From Planctomycetota bacterium (GTDB taxonomy: Bacteria > Planctomycetota > Phycisphaerae > UBA1845 > UTPLA1), in assembly GCA_027295245.1 (NCBI GenBank), contig JAPULF010000510.1, forward strand, positions 1 to 5,600: a DNA stretch of 5,600 bases, read 5' to 3'. The notes beneath the pieces are model-generated. The model was not told where the DNA came from, ran no database searches, and saw only the letters and a list, made by a program, of their open reading frames with translations. The translations under genes were made by a program, and so were the position numbers. This document shows positions 1 through 4,923 of this stretch, one piece after another (positions within the stretch are counted from its first letter, which is position 1; each line of letters begins with the position of its first letter).

Positions 1-1
1 A

Positions 2-226
2 CGGGCCTATCAGACCGCCGTCGCGCCGGCCGACATGAACTGTGACGGCAACATTGACGGACTCGACGTCCAGGCATACCTTCTGGCCGTGCTCGATCCC
101 GTTCAATTCGAGGTCGATTTCCCCGACTGCAATGTCAACAACGGCGACCTTAACACCGACGGCCACGTCGACTCCGGCGACAACGCCGCCTTTGCGCAAT
201 GCTTGGTCAACGGAGGGTGTCCGTAG
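2..226 (+). CDS. C-terminal end of an exported protein with a dockerin type I-like domain (5' partial)
   Basis: The frame is open from base 2 to the TAG at 224-226, giving 74 residues of the C-terminus; the start lies outside the window. Two 12-residue EF-hand-like calcium loops are visible. Loop 1 has D11, N13, D15, N17, D19 and D22; loop 2 has D49, N51, D53, H55, D57 and D60. Each is followed by a short helix-like stretch, the layout of a type I dockerin. Cysteines at about residues 14, 43, 67 and 73 are unlike clostridial dockerins but fit a disulfide-bearing exported protein. In cellulosome bacteria dockerins bind cohesins. In planctomycetes such domains end many large secreted proteins and their partner is not established. 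The function of the missing N-terminal part cannot be judged. An internal ATG at 35 lies inside the domain and is not a credible start. Confidence 0.85.
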   Translation, partial: RAYQTAVAPADMNCDGNIDGLDVQAYLLAVLDPVQFEVDFPDCNVNNGDLNTDGHVDSGDNAAFAQCLVNGGCP

Positions 227-288
227 TGCTCGGCCTATGCCCTTGACACTACCTCGCCGGAGGACAGGCAGGGCAAAAGGAGTAGACC

Positions 289-1899
289 ATGGATCACCCG
301 ATCGGCTTCGACGTCCTCCGTAATCCCCGGTTGAACAAGTCGACGGCTTTTACCGAAGAGGAGATCGAGCGGTACAAGCTGCGCGGACTTATCCCGGCTG
401 TGAGGTGCAGCCAGGAAACGCAGATGCAGCGGGTCATGGAGAACTTGCGCCGTAAACACGCCGACATCGAGCGCTACATCTTCCTGCAGGCCCTCCTGGC
501 CCGCAACGAGCGGCTCTTCTACCGCACGGTCGTGCAGCACATCGAGGAGATCATGCCGTTGATCTACACCCCGACCGTTGGGCAGGCGTGCAAGGAGTAC
601 GCTCACATTTTCCGCCAGACCATCGGGTTGTACATCGCTTCACGCGACCGCGGACGCGTCCGAGAAATTCTGGACAATTGGCCGGACAAAGACGTCCGCG
701 TCATCGTCGTCACGGACGGCGAGCGAATCTTGGGTCTGGGCGACCTGGGAACTAACGGGATGGGGATCCCCGTGGGTAAACTCGCACTCTACGTTGCCTG
801 CGCGGGTATTCACCCGCATCAGGGCATGCCGGTCACTCTCGACGTGGGGACCAACAACCAGGAGCTGTTGGACGATCCCCTCTATCTGGGTACCAAGATC
901 CGGCGGCTGCGCGGGCAGGAGTACGACGATCTGGTCGAAGAGTTCGTGATGGCCGTGCAGGACGCCTTCCCTGACGCACTTCTGCAGTTCGAGGATTTCA
1001 TGACGCCGAACGCCTACAGCCTGCTCAACCGCTATCGCGACCGAGTGCTGTGTTTCAACGACGACATCCAGGGGACGGCGGCGGTGGCGCTGGCCGGCGT
1101 CTATGCCTCGACCCGACTCTCGGGGCTCGACTTCGCCGATCTCAAGGTGATGTTCCTGGGAGCGGGCTCCGCGGCGACCGGAATTGCCGACCTGATGGTG
1201 CAGGCCTTCATGCAAACCGGTCTGGACGAGCAACAGGCCCGCGAGCGCTTATGGTTCGTCGACGTCGAGGGCCTGTTGGTCAAGGGCCGTGACGATCTGA
1301 TGGAGCACAACCTGCCCTACGCCCACGACCATACGCGAACCGACTTCGTCGGCGCGATCCGTTCGATTCGCCCGCACGTGCTCATCGGCGCCACGGGTCA
1401 CGCCGGGACCTTTACGCGCGAGGTCGTGGAGTTGATGGCGGAGATCAATCCGCTACCGACCCTCTTCGCGCTCTCCAACCCCACGTCGCACGCCGAGTGT
1501 ACGGCGGGGCAGGCCTACGAATGGAGCCGGGGACGAGCGATCTTCGCTAGCGGCAGTCCCTTCGCTCCGGTGAAGTACAAGGGCCGTCTCTACCGTCCGC
1601 GGCAAGGCAACAACGTATACATCTTCCCTGGGGTGGGTCTGGGGACGGTGGCTTGCAAAGCCCGCCGGATCACGGACCAGATGTTGCTGGTCGCTGCCCA
1701 GACGCTGGCCGGACTCGTGGACGAAGACGATCTGGCCACGGGTGGGATCTATCCACCCTTGGCGGACATTCGCAACATCTCCCTGAGCGTCGCGGTCGCC
1801 GTGGCGGAACAGGCCTACGCCCAGGAACTGGCCCGCGAGCCGAGACCGGACGATCTGCGACGGGCGATCGCCGAATCGATGTACGACGCCACGTACTGA
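289..1899 (+). CDS. maeA: NAD-type malic enzyme (malate dehydrogenase, oxaloacetate-decarboxylating)
   Basis: Cytosolic enzyme that oxidatively decarboxylates L-malate to pyruvate and CO2 with reduction of NAD(P), linking the TCA cycle to pyruvate. The 536 residues span a malic N-terminal domain (about 70-250) and a Rossmann NAD-binding domain (about 258-515), close to the usual 540-580 of the large MaeA/eukaryotic class. Visible motifs: YTPTVG at 93-98 (catalytic Tyr93), Arg146 in the DGERILGLGD segment, general-base Lys164, metal ligands Glu235 and Asp236 in FEDF, and Asp259 in FNDDIQGT. These correspond to Tyr112, Arg165, Lys183, Glu255, Asp256 and Asp279 of human ME2. GAGSA at 291-295 is the dinucleotide loop; LSNPT at 395-399 and the glycine-rich stretch at 440-452 are also family marks. 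The start is set by AAGGAG at 277-282, 6 nt before ATG. Cofactor choice (NAD or NADP) cannot be fixed by eye; NAD is inferred from resemblance to MaeA and mitochondrial enzymes. All key residues are intact. Confidence 0.97.
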   Translation: MDHPIGFDVLRNPRLNKSTAFTEEEIERYKLRGLIPAVRCSQETQMQRVMENLRRKHADIERYIFLQALLARNERLFYRTVVQHIEEIMPLIYTPTVGQACKEYAHIFRQTIGLYIASRDRGRVREILDNWPDKDVRVIVVTDGERILGLGDLGTNGMGIPVGKLALYVACAGIHPHQGMPVTLDVGTNNQELLDDPLYLGTKIRRLRGQEYDDLVEEFVMAVQDAFPDALLQFEDFMTPNAYSLLNRYRDRVLCFNDDIQGTAAVALAGVYASTRLSGLDFADLKVMFLGAGSAATGIADLMVQAFMQTGLDEQQARERLWFVDVEGLLVKGRDDLMEHNLPYAHDHTRTDFVGAIRSIRPHVLIGATGHAGTFTREVVELMAEINPLPTLFALSNPTSHAECTAGQAYEWSRGRAIFASGSPFAPVKYKGRLYRPRQGNNVYIFPGVGLGTVACKARRITDQMLLVAAQTLAGLVDEDDLATGGIYPPLADIRNISLSVAVAVAEQAYAQELAREPRPDDLRRAIAESMYDATY

Positions 1900-1951
1900 T
1901 GGGCCTCGACCAGAGCGAGCCGAAACCAGTGTCCGAATCGGAGAACGGCAA

Positions 1952-2680
1952 ATGAAGCGGAGTTCAGTTGTGGCATGGACCGGCATCGTCATTTGTTCCG
2001 TGGGTTTGGCGGGGTGCGCTTCAGCCAAGACACACTCCGCCGTGACGCCGACAGCCCGCACAGGTGAGAAATGGGTAGACCGGCATGAAAGCTTCACAGC
2101 GCGTGCTCAGCAGAGCGATGTTGACCTGATCTTCATCGGAAACTCTATCACGCATGGCTGGGAACGGGCAGGGAAGGACGTCTGGGACAAATACTACAAC
2201 CGTCGGAAGGCCATGAACCTGGGCATCGGCGGCGACAGGACGCAGCACGTATTGTGGCGATTGAACAATGGCAACATCGACGGAGTATCTCCCAAAGCGG
2301 CGGTGCTGATGATCGGCACGAACAACTCGAACGGCACCGACAACACGGCGAACGAAATCGCCGACGGCATTACCGCCATCGTCAACTTGTTGCGGTCAAA
2401 GCTGCCTCGCACGAAGGTGTTGATCTTGGCAGTTTTCCCGCGAGGCAACACGCCAAGCCCTCAGCGGGAGAAAAACGCCAGAGCCAGCGAGATTGCCGCG
2501 AAGCTCGCCGACGGCAGGATGATTCATTTCATGGACATCGGCGCGCACTTCCTCGAACCTGATGGAACGCTGACGAAGGATATCATGCCCGATTTCCTGC
2601 ACCTGACGCCGCTGGGCTATCAGATCTGGGCGATTGCGATCGAGGGGAAGTTGCGGGAGTTGCTTGGGGAACAGCCGTAA
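1952..2680 (+). CDS. SGNH/GDSL-family esterase lipoprotein (PAF acetylhydrolase-like)
   Basis: A 242-residue hydrolase predicted to be lipid-anchored. The N-terminus has two basic residues, a hydrophobic run and a lipobox L19-A20-G21-C22, so Cys22 is the expected lipidated residue after signal peptidase II cleavage. The SGNH blocks follow in order: block I GNSIT with Ser65 as nucleophile, block II glycines in GIGGD (91-95), block III GTN with Asn124, and block V with Asp214 and His217 in DFLHLT. The family cleaves acyl or acetyl esters of lipids or carbohydrates; its bacterial PAF-acetylhydrolase-like members often have unknown substrates, and none is evident here. Block I reads GNS instead of the usual GDS, which does not touch the catalytic Ser. 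GGAG at 1940-1943 lies 8 nt before the ATG. The gene follows the malic enzyme by 52 bp with no terminator seen between, so joint transcription is possible. Deacetylation of extracellular polysaccharide is a plausible but unproven role. Confidence 0.93.
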   Translation: MKRSSVVAWTGIVICSVGLAGCASAKTHSAVTPTARTGEKWVDRHESFTARAQQSDVDLIFIGNSITHGWERAGKDVWDKYYNRRKAMNLGIGGDRTQHVLWRLNNGNIDGVSPKAAVLMIGTNNSNGTDNTANEIADGITAIVNLLRSKLPRTKVLILAVFPRGNTPSPQREKNARASEIAAKLADGRMIHFMDIGAHFLEPDGTLTKDIMPDFLHLTPLGYQIWAIAIEGKLRELLGEQP

Positions 2681-2684
2681 CCTT

Positions 2685-2705
2685 CCGCTGATGACGAGCG
2701 GTTTT
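2685..2705 (+). terminator. Weak intrinsic-terminator-like hairpin after the esterase gene
   Basis: CCGCT at 2685-2689 pairs with AGCGG at 2697-2701 across a 7-nt loop and is followed at once by TTTT (2702-2705). It starts 4 nt after the stop codon of the esterase gene, where a terminator is expected. The stem is only 5 bp and the T tract is short, so it would be weak. Confidence 0.4.
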
Positions 2706-2976
2706 GTCGGGTACACGGATTCGCGCTTGTGAACAGGGCATGGTCGACGGGGCGGTGCCCGATTGGGACGCATAGTCGGTCAGAGGAATGGCCGATGATA
2801 CGGTTCGGCCCGCAATTGCGCTTCTCCTCTTAGACGAACGCCGGCTCCCAATAACCGGTTTGTTTTCTGTAACCTTGGGCGCGGCCTCGTTTTGCACGCC
2901 GTCCCGCCGAGGGGTGGCTGTGTGTTACGTTGTGTGGAACCGTGCTGATGCACCGGCCCCACGCCCGGACCTAGTG

Positions 2977-2986
2977 AAAGGAGGAG
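2977..2986 (+). promoter_or_regulatory. Strong Shine-Dalgarno site that fixes the start at 2992
   Basis: AAAGGAGGAG contains the full AGGAGG core (2979-2984), 7 nt before ATG 2992. It decides the start over the in-frame upstream ATG at 2788, because translation from 2992 begins directly with a signal peptide. Confidence 0.85.
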
Positions 2987-2991
2987 CCCTC

Positions 2992-3963
2992 ATGCCTTCA
3001 CAACACCGCATTGCCGCCGGAATCACGGTGCTCATCGCCATTTGCGGAGCGTCGAATTCATTGGTAACCGCCGAAGACCTGTTTATCGCCGGTCCGATCG
3101 GCGTGGTCTACAAGGGTGATTCGGTCACGGGAGATTTCGAGCTGTTCGGCGCGGCGTGCCTCGGCCCGATCCAGGCCTTGGCACTGGGAGACGCGGACAT
3201 CTATGCGGGGGACCAAGTCGGCGCGATTCTGCGTTTCGATCTTGCGACAGGTCAGTTCATGGCTGTTTTCTTTTTACCCGACGCCGCTTCCGCCATGGTT
3301 ATGGACGGCTCGGATCTTCTCGTCAGCGAGAGTCTCGGCACCATACGGCGTGTCGAACCCCTAACGGGCGCCGTCCTCTCAACCATGACGGCTCCGATCG
3401 GGATAGAGGCGATGCACCTGATCGGCGACGATCTTTATGTCACCGGCCCGACAGGCGATGTCTGGAAAGGTGACGCGCAGACTGGAGGATTCGCGTATTT
3501 CGGATGCGCGTGCGCCGGAACGGCTCAGGCGATGGCGAACGACGACGAAAATCTATTCGTCGGTGACAATTTCGGACTGTTCCTGCGCTACGAGCTTGCA
3601 ACCGGCTTTCTCATGGGGGAGGGTTTTCTTCCTTTCGACGTGACCGCCATGGTGATGGACGGCGAGGACCTGTTGATCAGCGACAGTTCTCAGAATGTAC
3701 ACCGAATCAACCCGCTTACGGGCGTCGTGCTCGACACGTTGCCCAGTCCGATCGATATTCAGGCCATGCAAATGCTCCCGCCGGCAGTGCCGGTTACCGG
3801 CGACATTGACGGTGATGGTGACGTGGATTTGGACGATCGCGACGCATTGATCGCGGTCCTGCTGGATTCCCCGCTCGATCCCGCGCACGTCGCCAGAGCC
3901 GACTTGAACGGTGACGGTGCAACCAACGGTCGAGACATTCAAGACTTTGTCAACGGGCTGTAG
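2992..3963 (+). CDS. Secreted six-repeat beta-propeller-like protein with C-terminal dockerin
   Basis: A 323-residue exported protein of unknown function. Residues 1-27 form a signal peptide (basic start, hydrophobic core around 8-20, likely cut near Thr26-Ala27). Residues 28-145 and 146-263 are a tandem duplication that aligns without gaps at an offset of 118 residues. Each half holds three sub-repeats of 39-40 residues, beginning near D29, D69, D108, D147, N187 and D226. The shared pattern is D-L/I-hydrophobic, a glycine turn, an R/K-containing strand, then L/A-T-G and a hydrophobic strand ending in A-M. Six such units suggest a six-bladed beta-propeller, an inference from periodicity. Residues 269-323 are a dockerin-like domain: loop 1 has D271, D273, D275, D277, D279, D282; loop 2 has D304, N306, D308, A310, N312, D315. 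No catalytic motif is visible, so binding of a partner or glycan is more likely than catalysis. Cysteines are few: C18 in the signal peptide, C56, C172 and C174. Confidence 0.9.
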   Translation: MPSQHRIAAGITVLIAICGASNSLVTAEDLFIAGPIGVVYKGDSVTGDFELFGAACLGPIQALALGDADIYAGDQVGAILRFDLATGQFMAVFFLPDAASAMVMDGSDLLVSESLGTIRRVEPLTGAVLSTMTAPIGIEAMHLIGDDLYVTGPTGDVWKGDAQTGGFAYFGCACAGTAQAMANDDENLFVGDNFGLFLRYELATGFLMGEGFLPFDVTAMVMDGEDLLISDSSQNVHRINPLTGVVLDTLPSPIDIQAMQMLPPAVPVTGDIDGDGDVDLDDRDALIAVLLDSPLDPAHVARADLNGDGATNGRDIQDFVNGL

Positions 3964-3969
3964 GATTCG

Positions 3970-3996
3970 GCAACGGGGGGCCACACCGCTCGTTGC
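3970..3996. terminator. Hairpin between convergent genes (possible shared terminator)
   Basis: GCAACG at 3970-3975 pairs with CGTTGC at 3991-3996 around a 15-nt GC-rich loop, 7 bp past the plus-strand stop and 15 bp past the minus-strand stop. Its place between convergent genes fits a two-way terminator, but neither strand has a T tract after it, so termination is only a guess. Confidence 0.25.
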
Positions 3997-4010
3997 ACTT
4001 GGGGCAGGGC

Positions 4011-4571
4011 TCAGTCCGGATCGCACACTCGGCACAGAACTATCGGTGGGGGTTCTCGAGCGTCAGCAGCTCGCGTCATCCTCTGCTCCAGCATGAACCA
4101 TTCATATTTCGCTACTTTGAAGATTCTCTCACAACGGTCGCAGTTGAGTTCGACGCCCTGTGCGCGGTGCTGAGCCAGTTCGAGTACCAACACCTCGCAC
4201 ACTCGGCACAGAACTTTCGGCGGTGGGTCTCGAGCGTCAGCAGCTCGCCTCAACCTCTGCTTCAGCACAAGCCATTCATTTTCCGTCGCTTTGAAGATTC
4301 TCTTACAGCGATCGCAGGCGAGTTCGACGCACTGTGCGCGGTGCCGACCCTGTTCGCGCTTCAACTCTGCGTTCCGGCGCACAGTCTCATCCAACTGCAT
4401 GGCGAATTCGCGTTCTTGTGCGGTGCGATTGTCTTGCGGTGTCTGGGTTGACCCTGAGTACTTGTCATACGCGACGTATCCGAGCACGCAGGCCGACAGT
4501 ACGAAAAACAGCGAAAGCACGGCACCGCCTCGCCACTTGGCGATACGACGGAATAGCGATGGCTGCGGCAT
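4011..4571 (-). CDS. Membrane-anchored protein with two duplicated CxxC-x32-CxxC (zinc-ribbon-like) units
   Basis: Not a recognised family. From ATG at 4571 the product has 186 residues. Residues 1-14 are basic; about 15-37 form one hydrophobic segment, read as a signal-anchor, or less likely as an uncleaved signal. Residues 45-80 are charged and rich in E, R, Q and K, probably helical or coiled. Two homologous units follow at an exact 58-residue offset: CDRC at 86-89 with CRVC at 122-125, and CDRC at 144-147 with CRVC at 180-183, each pair 32 residues apart. Four conserved cysteines per unit suggest zinc binding; unit 1 has an extra Cys81. The part between the pairs is helical-looking (EW..L.QR...AADAR.PPP). 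The positive-inside rule would put the cysteine part outside the cytoplasm, which is odd for zinc ribbons, so disulfides are an alternative. There is no Shine-Dalgarno site at ATG 4571; a TTG at 4625 would add 18 residues. The gene is convergent with the dockerin gene. The opposite strand is also open across most of this region, so strand choice rests on the membrane segment, kept cysteines and ATG. Confidence 0.65.
   Translation of the reverse strand: MPQPSLFRRIAKWRGGAVLSLFFVLSACVLGYVAYDKYSGSTQTPQDNRTAQEREFAMQLDETVRRNAELKREQGRHRAQCVELACDRCKRIFKATENEWLVLKQRLRRAADARDPPPKVLCRVCEVLVLELAQHRAQGVELNCDRCERIFKVAKYEWFMLEQRMTRAADAREPPPIVLCRVCDPD
4021..4346. repeat. 174-bp-period tandem DNA duplication inside the CxxC gene
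   Basis: Bases 4021-4173 match 4195-4347 without gaps at an offset of 174 bp. Counting by eye gives 22 mismatches in 153 positions, about 86% identity. The period is 58 codons, so the frame is kept and the duplication makes the two CxxC units. The mismatches are not concentrated at third codon positions of the minus-strand gene (10 first, 5 second, 7 third), which suggests a fairly recent copy under weak constraint. Confidence 0.9.
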
Positions 4572-4577
4572 GGCGGA

Positions 4578-4583
4578 ATTATA
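4578..4583 (-). promoter_or_regulatory. Perfect TATAAT -10 element placed for a leaderless transcript
   Basis: The minus strand reads TATAAT at 4583-4578. The A of ATG 4571 is the seventh base after it, the usual start-site distance, so an RNA starting there would have no leader. This agrees with the absence of a Shine-Dalgarno site before this ATG. No good -35 box is seen 16-18 nt upstream. Confidence 0.4.
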
Positions 4584-4693
4584 CCGCTGTCGGAGGGTAC
4601 CGGTTCCGCCATTTTGTGTACGCAAGGCGTGCCGAAGGACGATGCTCGCGGCGGACCCGCCCGAGCGTGAGGAGAGAGGCGTCCCGCGGCCAC

Positions 4694-4723
4694 CGGGGGC
4701 GACGCCGTTCCGGGACGCCCCCG
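4694..4723. repeat. 8-bp inverted repeat with 14-nt loop
   Basis: CGGGGGCG at 4694-4701 and CGCCCCCG at 4716-4723 are perfect complements. A competing pair, GTCCCG at 4681-4686 with CGGGAC at 4711-4716, would exclude it. No T run follows on the plus strand, and on the minus strand the T run comes before the stem, so a simple terminator is unlikely. It could be an operator or a leader structure, or chance in GC-rich DNA. Confidence 0.5.
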
Positions 4724-4863
4724 AGTCTAAAAAGAATAGTATTGCGATGGGGTCCCCTCAAAAACAGTAGGATGCACCCCCGTTCGGGGTCAAGGAATGA
4801 GACCGGTCCCAGTTAGACCTCGCCATTCGGCCGTCGATCCCCCTTCGGTGATCCGGCCGACGC

Positions 4864-4892
4864 TTGCTGTTTGTTTTTTCTCGAGGCACAAT
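4864..4892 (+). promoter_or_regulatory. Candidate sigma70-type promoter for the gene at 4924
   Basis: TTGCTG (4864-4869) and CACAAT (4887-4892) are separated by 17 nt, with 3 of 6 and 4 of 6 matches to the consensus boxes. Transcription would begin near 4899, leaving a leader of about 25 nt with the ribosome binding site. A T-rich stretch (4870-4879) lies in the spacer. The match is modest. Confidence 0.35.
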
Positions 4893-4912
4893 GTGTTGAA
4901 ATCTGCAAACAG

Positions 4913-4917
4913 GGAGG
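4913..4917 (+). promoter_or_regulatory. Shine-Dalgarno site for the exported protein gene
   Basis: GGAGG, within a longer purine run from 4911, lies 6 nt before ATG 4924. It favours this ATG over the one two codons later (4930) and supports the reality of the gene, whose stop lies beyond the window. Confidence 0.8.
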
Positions 4918-4923
4918 ACCGCG

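Larger units (their letters stand above)
2681..2991. other. Intergenic region between the esterase and the propeller-dockerin gene
   Basis: About 310 bp with no convincing gene. The reading frame of the downstream gene stays open upstream to an ATG at 2788, but that ATG has AGGA only 1 nt before it, and the extra 68 residues look like neither a signal peptide nor a known domain. Apart from the hairpin at its left end and the strong ribosome binding site at its right end, I found no clear promoter: TTGCAC at 2892-2897 has no partner at proper spacing. The promoter of the downstream gene presumably lies here. Confidence 0.6.
4572..4923. other. Divergent intergenic region
   Basis: About 350 bp between the minus-strand CxxC gene and the plus-strand gene at 4924. 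Small open frames on both strands here have no start signals, domains or signal peptides and look accidental. It holds an 8-bp inverted repeat (4694-4723), a GGGG-T-CCCC palindrome near 4749-4757, a small hairpin (ACCCC at 4776-4780 with GGGGT at 4786-4790), an A-rich patch near 4728-4742, and candidate promoters at both ends. No RNA gene was recognised. Confidence 0.6.

Noticed and set aside
2..226. Cellulosome reading of the dockerin domains
   Set aside because: No cohesin, scaffoldin or glycoside hydrolase is visible in the window; dockerin-like ends are frequent in planctomycetes without known cellulosomes.
243..248. Perfect TTGACA -35 box before the malic enzyme
   Set aside because: No -10-like hexamer lies 16-18 nt downstream (the site reads AGGCAG), and transcription would start inside the ribosome binding site.
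640..1233. Long minus-strand open frame inside the malic enzyme gene
   Set aside because: It is antisense to a gene with intact catalytic motifs and high GC; the composition of the real gene keeps the opposite frame open.
2788..2991. N-terminal extension of the propeller-dockerin gene from ATG 2788
   Set aside because: Ribosome binding site spacing is only 1 nt, the extra 68 residues show no signal peptide or domain, and ATG 2992 has an ideal Shine-Dalgarno site followed by a signal peptide.
4390..4430. Possible third, degenerate copy of the 174-bp repeat (the encoded RTAQEREFAMQ stretch resembles HRAQCVELACD)
   Set aside because: The distance to the next unit is 28 residues, not 58, there are no cysteines, and the likeness is limited to a few residues.
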